Shown here in pieces: positions 6,588 to 13,816 of a stretch of 17,147 nt of DNA. Under the pieces are notes generated by a model. It searched no databases and was not told the origin of the DNA. It saw nothing but the letters and a program-made list of their open reading frames with translations. The stretch lies in NCBI GenBank assembly GCA_002381765.1, contig DFXX01000091.1, positions 12,516 through 29,662 on the forward strand, in the 5' to 3' direction. Position numbers and translations under genes: made by a program. This DNA is from Bacteriovoracaceae bacterium UBA4097 (GTDB lineage: Bacteria; Bdellovibrionota; Bacteriovoracia; Bacteriovoracales; Bacteriovoracaceae). Position 1 is the first letter of the stretch. Each line of letters starts with the position of its first letter.

Positions 6588-7982
6588 ATGCAAAAGATCG
6601 TGCCACGCGTACTATTGATTCTACTTATCATGTGGTCAAGCTTATCAGCTTGGGCGCAAGAGTCATGTCCTAATGACTTCACTCGCATCACCAGTCAATG
6701 TATCCAGGCTTCCAATAAAAAATTTAATACTAAGCCCATCGTCATTTCGAATGAACTGCAAGACAACATGTACTTCTATAAGACGGCCGGTGGAGACTTT
6801 GGAAAACTAAAAGTCATTGGTTCCACCATCACGAAAGAAGAGTGCACACTCTTCATTGAAGCCGTGACCTTCAGTAATGGTCGCACCTTTGTACCAAATT
6901 CATCTATCAGTATTGGTGTCTCGCAAAATCATTGGCTGAAAGATCGCGTCCTCTTGGATCGAAACGGACTCTCAGCTTTTGAGCTTTCTAAGCCTGAAAA
7001 AAACTGTGAACTCTCTCCCACAAAAGGTGTGGAGATAGCCTTCTTCAGTAAGGTTCAGCCGAAGGTGAGAGAAGAGAATAATCTTTTGTTCTACGCTCCT
7101 TTGGTATTGGTATTTATAGCGATCTTCCTTATCGTTCGCCTCTTTATGGAAGAGCAGGATAAGTTTAAGGCTTCTGAAGCACTGGAAGAAGCCGAGAATG
7201 TAAATAAGGGGAAGCAGCAGGTCTTCTTCATCAAAGTTACGAAGCCTTTTTACAAACGATACTTTGTTCCCTTAGTTCAAGGTTCAAAAAATAAGCAGGC
7301 CCTAAAAACCAAGTACCGCCAGAAGCTTGCTAATGCGGGTCTTTTAAAAGAAATGACTCCTGAAGAATTTGTGGCCTTGAAGTTCTTTATGATCCTAGGT
7401 GGACCCTTTGCCTTCCTGGTGGTTCGCTGGATTATGGAAGAGAGCTGGCCTTTAACGATAACCCCAGTTATGGCGGTTGTGGGGTATTTTTATCCTAATA
7501 TCTGGCTCAGTGGTTTAACCAAGAATAGAAATGAAGCTGTTCTAAGAGCTATGCCTTTTATCGTTGATATGCTCGCTCTCTCGGTTGAAGCAGGTCTGGA
7601 TTTTATGGCCGCTATCCAGCGAGTAATCGAGAAAGCACCTCCCAGTCCACTGGTTGAAGAATTTGAAACTCTCATTCGAGAGACCAAGATTGGATCCTCT
7701 CGTGCAGAAGGCTTAAGGCAGCTTAGTTGGCGAGTTAATATCATTGAGATCAATTCTTTCTGTGCAACTCTCATTGCAGCCGATTCAGTAGGTGCTTCGA
7801 TTGCTCCCATTCTAAAGCAGCTCTCCAATGAACTCAGGGTTAAGCGCTCCTCCAATGCGGAAAAGCAAGGGGCCCAAGCGGCTACTAAGATTCTTATTCC
7901 CATGATCTTTTTTATTCTACCGGCGGTACTGGTAGCTATCTTTGCTCCTATGGTGCTGAAGATGATGACGGGTAAATTATGA
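6588..7982 (+). CDS. TadC-like type II/IV secretion platform protein with secreted N-terminal domain
   Basis: Inner-membrane platform protein of the GspF/TadC family, which in Tad systems works with an assembly ATPase to build pili or export proteins. Residues 1-23 are a signal peptide (cleavage predicted after AWA). Residues 24-165 form an extracytoplasmic domain with four Cys (27, 38, 86, 140). TM helices follow at about 168-186, 262-281, 285-303 and 433-458. The T2SSF core spans about 320-450 with the conserved LPFIVDMLALSVEAGLDF-like stretch at 322-340. Typical TadC proteins are near 300 aa and lack the N-terminal secreted part, so this is a fusion or lineage-specific extension. TadB, CpaF and pilin genes are absent from the window. 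First gene of a six-gene run; its stop overlaps the next start (ATGA). Confidence 0.85.
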   Translation: MQKIVPRVLLILLIMWSSLSAWAQESCPNDFTRITSQCIQASNKKFNTKPIVISNELQDNMYFYKTAGGDFGKLKVIGSTITKEECTLFIEAVTFSNGRTFVPNSSISIGVSQNHWLKDRVLLDRNGLSAFELSKPEKNCELSPTKGVEIAFFSKVQPKVREENNLLFYAPLVLVFIAIFLIVRLFMEEQDKFKASEALEEAENVNKGKQQVFFIKVTKPFYKRYFVPLVQGSKNKQALKTKYRQKLANAGLLKEMTPEEFVALKFFMILGGPFAFLVVRWIMEESWPLTITPVMAVVGYFYPNIWLSGLTKNRNEAVLRAMPFIVDMLALSVEAGLDFMAAIQRVIEKAPPSPLVEEFETLIRETKIGSSRAEGLRQLSWRVNIIEINSFCATLIAADSVGASIAPILKQLSNELRVKRSSNAEKQGAQAATKILIPMIFFILPAVLVAIFAPMVLKMMTGKL

Positions 7983-8326
7983 TGGTCAGGATTAAACACA
8001 AAGATGAGATTATCGCTGAGAAGATTCTTCTCGCAGATAATCTATCATCCCGACTTATCGGCCTTATGTTCCGGAAAGCTCCTCCGCAAAATGCTCGGGG
8101 ACTTTTACTTCATCCCTGTAATTCTATCCATACCTTCTTTATGAGGTATGCCCTGGATGTAGTCTTTCTTAATTCAGAAAATAAGGTCATTAAAATTATT
8201 AGAAATCTCAAGCCTTGGAGAATGACCTGGATTTATTTTAGGGCCTCCAAAACGCTTGAACTTCCTGCAGGGCATTTGCCTCAGGGAATTTCCCTCGGGG
8301 AATTTCTGGAGGTTGAGAATGTTTAA
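7979..8326 (+). CDS. DUF192 family protein
   Basis: Small (115 aa) protein of the DUF192 family. The signature is visible: GLMFRKAP near the N-terminal third, then GLLLHPCNSIHTFFMRYALDVVFL, where the family has an F/W-M-aromatic and LDVVF core. Many DUF192 proteins carry a signal peptide; this one does not, so it is probably cytoplasmic. Function is unknown. It overlaps tadC by 4 nt and the next gene by 8 nt, which binds it firmly to this operon. An ATG at 7982 is an alternative start one codon later. Confidence 0.85.
   Translation: MMVRIKHKDEIIAEKILLADNLSSRLIGLMFRKAPPQNARGLLLHPCNSIHTFFMRYALDVVFLNSENKVIKIIRNLKPWRMTWIYFRASKTLELPAGHLPQGISLGEFLEVENV
8308..8312 (+). promoter_or_regulatory. Shine-Dalgarno site fixing the FHA-sensor gene start
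   Basis: GGAGG lies 6 nt upstream of the ATG at 8319. It selects this start over the in-frame ATG at 8256, which would prefix 21 residues encoded over the DUF192 gene. Confidence 0.65.
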
Positions 8327-9890
8327 ACTAGTAGCAGTAGGTGGAAAGCTTCGAGGTAAGGAATTTATCCTGGAGGATGGGGATAATATTCTGGGTCGCT
8401 CCCATGAATGTGATCATGTGATTAGTGTGGACGGAGTTTCTAAGCGGCATCTCCAGATTACCGTCAATGGGGAAACTGCCTTTGCAGAAGATCTAGATAG
8501 TTCCAATGGAACAATTGTTAACGGTAAGATCATTAAGCGCCTAACGCTGAAAGACGGCGATAAGATTGCCCTTCCTAACCTTATTCTCCAGGTGGTCTAT
8601 GTCATCGAGAAAAAGGTCATCATTAAGAAGAAAGTCTTAAAGAGCGATGAATCCGAAGATGATTATAATGATGTAGAACAAATCGAGCCAGTTCCCCAGG
8701 CCTTAATCGCTAAGCCCATCTGGTTTTTTAAGCATAAGGTTATGCCGGTAGTGTATAGCTTTAATGAGCAATATGAATGGGCCGCTCTGGTCGGGATTCT
8801 GCTATTTGTCTTCATTGCCATCAATATTACCCTCACCATTCTTCCAGTCCTCCGTGATAGCAAGATGCTTCTGATTAAAGAGATTGCTCTTCGTGGGAAG
8901 CAATATACTGCTGAAGTAGATAGACTGAATAATGTCTTCCTTAGAGATAAAAACCTCGATCAGGTCTATACCGGATTTCTTGAAGGCGAAGATGCAGAAG
9001 GAGTCAGAAGCTATAAGCTCTTTGATGTTGAAGGAAGAGTCTATCGACCTGTTTCAGAATTAAATACCATTGTTAATGATTCCTTCTCAGTAGAAGCATT
9101 AAAGAGTTACCGGGTTGAAAGTAATCAGGATAAGGAAATTATCCGGGATTTAGGTGGCAATGTTATCGGTATTGCCCGTGCCATTAAGGCCCATGATAAA
9201 AATCTAGGGCGCGATGTGGTGGTGGCCATCATCACCATTTACTTCTCCCCAACTTCTCTGGCCCGGGAAGCTTCTAATAACTCCAAGGCCTATCTGGAGT
9301 CCCTTATCACTTCGGCCATGGTGGCGATTATCTTCTTTGGAATTCTCTACTACATGACGGTAAGACCCCTGGATGAGATGAAGTTTCAGATTGAACGGGT
9401 CCTAAGAGGAAGACAGAAGGAGCTCGAGAGTAAGACTCTCTTTAAAGAGCTTCATCCCCTTAGAAATACGATTAATAGTATCCTTACCCGGCTGAAAGAA
9501 CTGCAAAATACCGATACAGGAGAAGTGCAGACCCTTGAGGAAGATAGTCCCTATGTTCGCACACTTTATGAGTTTATGGCGGGTGCTCAGGGGCCAGTGA
9601 TGATTCTTAACTCCGAGAAGGTGATTGAGCATATTAACCCTGAAGCCGAGGATCTTATTGGAATTCGGGAAAATGCATCGGCCGGACAAAGTATTCTTGA
9701 TACCGCTCGTGATCAGGGATTTGCTGCCACCGTGATCGATCTGTGTGATCAATCGGCTAACAATGAGGGTTGCAATCAGAAAGAGAGTTACGAGATTGGA
9801 GGCAAGAGCATGAATATCAATGTCTCTGCTCTCATTGGGAAAGATAGATTTGCTAAAGCATTCTACATAACATTTGTGAGGAATGACTGA
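8319..9890 (+). CDS. Membrane FHA-domain sensor with periplasmic, HAMP-like and PAS regions
   Basis: A 523-aa inner-membrane signalling protein. Order: FHA domain (about 1-95) with GRS at 26-28, SKRH at 41-44 and SSNGT at 61-65, so the phospho-threonine pocket looks complete; basic then acidic linker (97-125); TM1 (154-176); periplasmic domain of about 150 residues (178-327), probably a Cache-like ligand sensor; TM2 (328-347); a HAMP-like helical segment (348-395); and a PAS-like domain (about 415-520, with MILNSEKVIEHINPEAEDLIGI). There is no kinase, GGDEF, cyclase or methyl-accepting region, so output is probably through protein contacts, perhaps FHA binding of a phosphoprotein. FHA and TM assignment are firm; periplasmic fold and PAS are inferred from pattern. 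Overlaps DUF192 by 8 nt and the next gene by 1 nt. Confidence 0.83.
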   Translation: MFKLVAVGGKLRGKEFILEDGDNILGRSHECDHVISVDGVSKRHLQITVNGETAFAEDLDSSNGTIVNGKIIKRLTLKDGDKIALPNLILQVVYVIEKKVIIKKKVLKSDESEDDYNDVEQIEPVPQALIAKPIWFFKHKVMPVVYSFNEQYEWAALVGILLFVFIAINITLTILPVLRDSKMLLIKEIALRGKQYTAEVDRLNNVFLRDKNLDQVYTGFLEGEDAEGVRSYKLFDVEGRVYRPVSELNTIVNDSFSVEALKSYRVESNQDKEIIRDLGGNVIGIARAIKAHDKNLGRDVVVAIITIYFSPTSLAREASNNSKAYLESLITSAMVAIIFFGILYYMTVRPLDEMKFQIERVLRGRQKELESKTLFKELHPLRNTINSILTRLKELQNTDTGEVQTLEEDSPYVRTLYEFMAGAQGPVMILNSEKVIEHINPEAEDLIGIRENASAGQSILDTARDQGFAATVIDLCDQSANNEGCNQKESYEIGGKSMNINVSALIGKDRFAKAFYITFVRND

Positions 9891-10846
9891 TGGCCAAGAA
9901 TGTTCTGGTCCTTAAACATTTTGAATCCCCAAAGGAAGCTGGAGTTTACTTCAGGCTGGTATGCCTTACGGGACCGAATAAGGGAGAGTCCTATATTCTC
10001 CTGGGGAACAGAGTCGTCATTGGTCGATCTGATAAATCAGATATACGTTTAAATGATACCAAGGTGAGCCGTGAGCATGCTGAGATTACAAAGGTTGGTG
10101 CTCATTGGGTAGTTACCGATCTGGGCTCCCAAAATGGGGTCGTTCTTAATGATAAGAAAGTGACCCAGCAGCAGTTAAATGAAACAGATAAGGTCATTAT
10201 TGGTCAGACAGTCTTTAAATTTGCCAAGGTAGAAGTCACTTCTAAAACCAAGGTGATTAAAGAGATTACCGAGGAAGAAGACGTTAAGAAAAAGACCATG
10301 GTTCCTGTCCTGATTTTGGGGGCGATGTTTGCTGGACTTTTTCTCATCGATGAGGATCAGGAAAAAGTCACTCGTGCAGCTCGTGCCAATCAAGACCAGG
10401 GATATCAGGATGTCTCGAATGAATATGTGACGGCCCTGCAAAAGCGACAGGCCAATGAGAATAAGGAAGCCAAGGAAAAGCTCACTGCCATCTATCAGCG
10501 AGGACTTAGGGAATACCGTGAAGGAAATTACTTTAGGGCCATTCATGAATTTAATTTGGCACTTATCATCTCTCCGGGTGACTCACAGGCAGAGTTCTAC
10601 TTGCGAAAAACCAAGGAAGAACTGGACCGATCAATTGAGAATTACACGGCCAAGGCCCAGCGGGATGTAGAATCACTAAAATATCAAAGTGCCATCGTCG
10701 CTTACTGCTCGATAATTCGTTTATTATATAGTGTACCCGAGGACGAAAGACATAAAACGGCCGTTAAGCAAATTGAAGGGCTGGAAGCTAAACTAGGAAT
10801 GGAGCCAGGTGAGACTAGTTGTCTTAAAAAACAACGTACCAATTGA
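9890..10846 (+). CDS. FHA-TM-TPR protein
   Basis: A 318-aa single-span membrane protein. The cytoplasmic FHA domain (about 20-115) shows IGRSDKSDIRL (44-54), SREH (60-63) and GSQNG (79-83), so phospho-threonine binding is likely. A Lys-rich stretch (KKK at 133-135) precedes one TM helix (137-153), and an acidic segment follows, which fits N-terminus inside and C-terminus in the periplasm. The C-terminal part has a TPR pair: YQRGLREYREGNYFRAIHEF with continuation to about 240, and a second unit at about 246-300. The start ATG shares an A with the previous TGA and has GAGGA at 9878-9882. It resembles a shorter version of the next gene product, suggesting duplication. It probably acts as an adaptor joining cytoplasmic phosphorylation to periplasmic protein contacts. 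Confidence 0.85.
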   Translation: MAKNVLVLKHFESPKEAGVYFRLVCLTGPNKGESYILLGNRVVIGRSDKSDIRLNDTKVSREHAEITKVGAHWVVTDLGSQNGVVLNDKKVTQQQLNETDKVIIGQTVFKFAKVEVTSKTKVIKEITEEEDVKKKTMVPVLILGAMFAGLFLIDEDQEKVTRAARANQDQGYQDVSNEYVTALQKRQANENKEAKEKLTAIYQRGLREYREGNYFRAIHEFNLALIISPGDSQAEFYLRKTKEELDRSIENYTAKAQRDVESLKYQSAIVAYCSIIRLLYSVPEDERHKTAVKQIEGLEAKLGMEPGETSCLKKQRTN

Positions 10847-13004
10847 TGAGGTTCTGGTAGAGACACCGGATTCAAGTGAGCGGTACGAAATTTTTGTGGG
10901 AAGAGCAGATGACTGCCATGTCCTGATTGATGATCCTTTGATCTCACGGCACCACTTTGTCCTCATTAATGATGAGTCTGGATGGTTTTGTGAAAAGCTT
11001 ACTCAGCTGGGAGTGGTCCTTGTAAACGGAAGTCTAGCTTCGAAAACTCGCCTTAATGGGGGAGACGAGATAAAGTGTGGAGTCTACTCCATAATAGTCA
11101 CAGATCTCTCCGGGGGAATGACTCTCAAAAAAGAATCTTCCATTCAAATGCCACCGGATGAGCCGGATCCCTTACCGCTAGAGGAGTTGGACGCCACTAC
11201 CGTTATGCCAGCTTCACAAATAGCGGCTTCAATGCCTCAGTCTACTTCCATAGAAGAAGAAAATGCTCATGAATCCTCTAGAGAAGACTACTCTGATAGT
11301 TATATGGATCAGGTCGATTCTTTCCAGAATGAAAATAAAGAAAGTAATACCGATAATAACGACCCATTCGGAAATTCAGAAAACAGTGATCAAAGCTCCA
11401 TGGATGTGGTGGAATTCGGTGACAGTGATAGCTCCCTTGATAGCTTTGGCGAAGATATGCCAGTGCAGGAAGAAGGGACGCGATTTCTTAGGGCCTTTGT
11501 TAATTACCAGCTGGTGCTTTTTGGGGAATTCGCTCCCTATGACAGATATCAAATAGATGAAGACGAGGTCTTTATCGGGCGAGATGCGAAGAAGTGTCAG
11601 ATTGTCCTAAATGATCCAGAGGTCTCTTCCGTACATGCCGTGATCAGAAAATCTAATACAGAAGTGACCCTGGAAGATTTAAATTCTTCCAATGGAACCA
11701 TTCTTAACGGTGAGCGAATCAATCGCGCTGAAGTCGTGACTGGTGATGAGTTTCTCATCGGAAGCACCACCTTCACCTTAGAAGTGAAGTCTGATCTTCT
11801 GGATGCTGAATCTGACCGCTTAATGCCGGTTGAATCGGGCCAGGTGATCGAGACCGAGGAAGTGGAGGAAGAGATTGTCTCCATGGAAGATGGGGATGAA
11901 TTAAGCTTTGATTCCGATGCTCCTCCTGAGAAAAGTATCATAAAGAGAATCTGGAAAAATCCAGAGCAAAGAAAAAAACTAATCTACGGTATTGTAGCCG
12001 CTACTCTTATATTTGTTCTTTTTTATGAAGAGACGCCCGAAGAAGTTAAGCCTCAGAAAGTCGCACAAGTGAAGACCGATGAGAAGCCCAAGCTCAAACT
12101 CAGTAAAGAGATGGAGAATCGACGGAACGTCGCCTATGAATTAGGGGTAAGTTTCTTTGAGCAGAATAAATACTCTGAAGCCTTAAGAGAATTTCAAACT
12201 GTGGTAGAGATCGATCCCGCATATAAGAACTCACAAACCTATCTCGAGCAAACCAAGCTGGGTCTTCAGCGACTGGAAGAGTTAGAAGCTCAGAAGAGAG
12301 CTGAAGAAGATCGCATCAAGACCAAGAAGATCATTGAAGAGATTCTGGTGAAAGCGAGAGTGGCGGTTAAAGAGAGACAAGTCCAACTTGCGGAAAATTA
12401 CTTCAGCCAAATTACCGAGAAAGATCCTGAAAATATGGAAGTTCAGCAGCTAAAGATGGAACTAGAGCTCTGGCAGAAAGAAGAGCAGAAACTAGCTCTT
12501 GAGAGGGCCGCTAAGGAAGCTCGCCGTAAGGCCATGGTGGATGCACTTTCTCCAGGTAAAACCTATTATCTTAAGAAAGAATGGTACCGGGCAACTCTAA
12601 AGCTCGAAGAATTCCTGCAAAGAAAAGGCTCGGATGAGGATCTCGTGAAAGAAGCGAGTGAGATGTTGAGCGAGAGTAAAAATCAACTAGCTTCGGCACT
12701 GGGGCCCCTCTTAGGTAAGGCCCGCTCTCTTAAAGAAGGTCAGGACTATAAGAGTGCTTATGAAGCCTTTCTGGAAATCTTGAAGGTTGAGCCTACCAAT
12801 GCGGAAGCCTTAAACGAAGTGGATAATATTAAAACTCAGCTTGAGAATCGCTCGAAGAAAATTTATCGGGAAGCCATCATTGCTGAATCCTTGAGTCTCT
12901 TTACCGATGCCAAAGAAAAGTTTCAGGAAGTGCAACAGATTTCCCCAACAGACAGTGAGTACTACCGGAAAGCTTCGGATAAACTCAAAAATTACCTGGA
13001 GTAA
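10809..13004 (+). CDS. Double-FHA, single-TM, TPR/coiled-coil protein
   Basis: A 731-aa membrane protein. FHA1 (about 1-98) has VGRADDC (30-36) and SRHH (46-49), but the pocket Asn-Gly is replaced (TQLGVVLVNG), so it may bind weakly. Residues 105-225 are an acidic Ser/Asn/Glu-rich linker. FHA2 (about 226-328) is complete: IGRD (256-259), SSVH (273-276), SSNGT (293-297). A second acidic linker and a basic stretch lead to the TM helix (391-405), giving cytoplasmic FHA domains and a periplasmic C-terminus. That part holds a clear TPR (443-472), a charged helical/coiled-coil stretch (about 485-575) and further TPR-like repeats (585-731). The start is GTG at 10809 with GGAG at 10801-10804, overlapping the previous gene by 38 nt; the full first strand of FHA1 needs this start. 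The linker is a likely phosphorylation target. Confidence 0.85.
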   Translation: MRLVVLKNNVPIDEVLVETPDSSERYEIFVGRADDCHVLIDDPLISRHHFVLINDESGWFCEKLTQLGVVLVNGSLASKTRLNGGDEIKCGVYSIIVTDLSGGMTLKKESSIQMPPDEPDPLPLEELDATTVMPASQIAASMPQSTSIEEENAHESSREDYSDSYMDQVDSFQNENKESNTDNNDPFGNSENSDQSSMDVVEFGDSDSSLDSFGEDMPVQEEGTRFLRAFVNYQLVLFGEFAPYDRYQIDEDEVFIGRDAKKCQIVLNDPEVSSVHAVIRKSNTEVTLEDLNSSNGTILNGERINRAEVVTGDEFLIGSTTFTLEVKSDLLDAESDRLMPVESGQVIETEEVEEEIVSMEDGDELSFDSDAPPEKSIIKRIWKNPEQRKKLIYGIVAATLIFVLFYEETPEEVKPQKVAQVKTDEKPKLKLSKEMENRRNVAYELGVSFFEQNKYSEALREFQTVVEIDPAYKNSQTYLEQTKLGLQRLEELEAQKRAEEDRIKTKKIIEEILVKARVAVKERQVQLAENYFSQITEKDPENMEVQQLKMELELWQKEEQKLALERAAKEARRKAMVDALSPGKTYYLKKEWYRATLKLEEFLQRKGSDEDLVKEASEMLSESKNQLASALGPLLGKARSLKEGQDYKSAYEAFLEILKVEPTNAEALNEVDNIKTQLENRSKKIYREAIIAESLSLFTDAKEKFQEVQQISPTDSEYYRKASDKLKNYLE
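12998..13001 (+). promoter_or_regulatory. Shine-Dalgarno site for the PP2C gene
   Basis: GGAG lies 6 nt before the ATG at 13008 and overlaps the end of the previous gene. This favours ATG 13008 over the TTG one codon upstream at 13005. Confidence 0.5.
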
Positions 13005-13007
13005 TTG

Positions 13008-13745
13008 ATGCGTCTTAAATCCTATGCCGCCACCACCCATCAAGGTCCTTATTTACAAGTCAATGAAGACGGCTATGACTTTGATTTTGAAAATGAGCTC
13101 TTCATGGTGCTGGATGGATTTGGAGGATCGGGCCATGGTGAGCGAGCTGTCGAAAAGCTTAAGCAGGAAATTAGAACCTTCTATACGCAAATTTCAGATG
13201 ATCCCAATGCCACCATGCCGCTCTTTTATAGTGCTCGCAATCTTCTGGAAGGCAATGCGATCTTAAATTCCATGATGAGTGCTCATCAGAATCTTCTTCG
13301 GCATAATGCTGAATTGCCTATCAATCAAAGAGCTGGAGCCAGTGCCCTGGTTGCCGTGAAAGCCGAGAGTCTTCTGGTTTTATTAGGAGTAGGGAACTGT
13401 CGCGCATACCATTTCAGGCAAGGGAAGCTCTCCAAGATTCTCGCCGAGGATACACTTCAGTATCTTTCAAAAGATCAATTCAATCATCGCTTCCGCACTT
13501 CTCCGATGTCAGCGATTGGTATGTATCCTGAGTTAGGACATCAAATGCGAGAGGTTCGGCTTGCTCCAGGTGATAAGATCATCATGCTCACCGATGGAGT
13601 ATACGCTCACTTGAGTGATGAAGAAGTCCTCTATGCCCTTACTCAATCCATGCCGGATGCTCAAGAAAGAGTAAATAGCTTACTAAAATTATCCAACTCT
13701 CGCGGCAACTTGGACAATCAAACAGCAATGATTCTCGAGTTTTAG
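13008..13745 (+). CDS. PP2C-family serine/threonine phosphatase
   Basis: A 245-aa cytoplasmic metal-dependent protein phosphatase. PPM/PP2C motifs in order: NED (19-21), VLDGFGGSGHG (34-44) with metal-binding Asp36, the GASALVA strand (110-116), GNCRAY (129-134), PGDKIIMLTDGV (187-198) with Asp196, and DNQT (236-239) with metal-binding Asp236. At the third motif most bacterial members have GDSR. Here Asp is Asn, which would remove a ligand of the third metal (known from PstP-type enzymes), while the two core metals look intact. It follows the double-FHA gene directly and closes the operon, so its natural substrates are probably proteins of this cluster. No partner kinase is present in the window. 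A SpoIIE-like phosphatase is less likely given the motif set. Confidence 0.9.
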   Translation: MRLKSYAATTHQGPYLQVNEDGYDFDFENELFMVLDGFGGSGHGERAVEKLKQEIRTFYTQISDDPNATMPLFYSARNLLEGNAILNSMMSAHQNLLRHNAELPINQRAGASALVAVKAESLLVLLGVGNCRAYHFRQGKLSKILAEDTLQYLSKDQFNHRFRTSPMSAIGMYPELGHQMREVRLAPGDKIIMLTDGVYAHLSDEEVLYALTQSMPDAQERVNSLLKLSNSRGNLDNQTAMILEF

Positions 13746-13756
13746 TCTCTTTTTCG

Positions 13757-13786
13757 TTCACAGAACGTGCAGTGGGCCTCTATAAT
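13757..13786 (+). promoter_or_regulatory. Strong candidate promoter for the response regulator
   Basis: TTCACA (13757-13762, 5/6 match to the -35 consensus), an 18-bp spacer and a perfect TATAAT (13781-13786). Transcription would start near 13793, leaving a leader of about 24 nt that contains the GAGGAG ribosome-binding site. It lies in the only clear gap between the FHA/PP2C operon and the response regulator. Confidence 0.6.
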
Positions 13787-13804
13787 TTTAAGAGATCATA
13801 GAGG
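13777..13804. repeat. 7-bp inverted repeat bracketing the -10 element
   Basis: CCTCTAT (13777-13783) and ATAGAGG (13798-13804) are exact reverse complements 14 bp apart. The left arm overlaps the TATAAT box and the right arm overlaps the ribosome-binding site, so most of the left arm would not be transcribed. This suggests a DNA operator more than an RNA hairpin. Confidence 0.35.
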
Positions 13805-13816
13805 AGAACATCAGGG

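Noticed and set aside
7490..7999. 169-aa open frame antisense to tadC
   Set aside because: It is a shadow of the T2SSF coding region; the product has no recognisable motif and the plus-strand frame has a clear family match.
8256..8318. Upstream start for the FHA-sensor gene
   Set aside because: The extra 21 residues are encoded over the DUF192 gene in another frame, and GGAGG precedes the ATG at 8319 where the FHA domain begins.
13755..13767. CGTTC-ACA-GAACG mini-hairpin as a terminator of the PP2C operon
   Set aside because: The stem is 5 bp, the T-run is upstream of it and not downstream, and it overlaps the -35 region of the next promoter.
13777..13804. RNA hairpin hiding the response-regulator ribosome-binding site
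   Set aside because: The predicted transcription start near 13793 excludes the left arm, so only a DNA-level role is reasonable.
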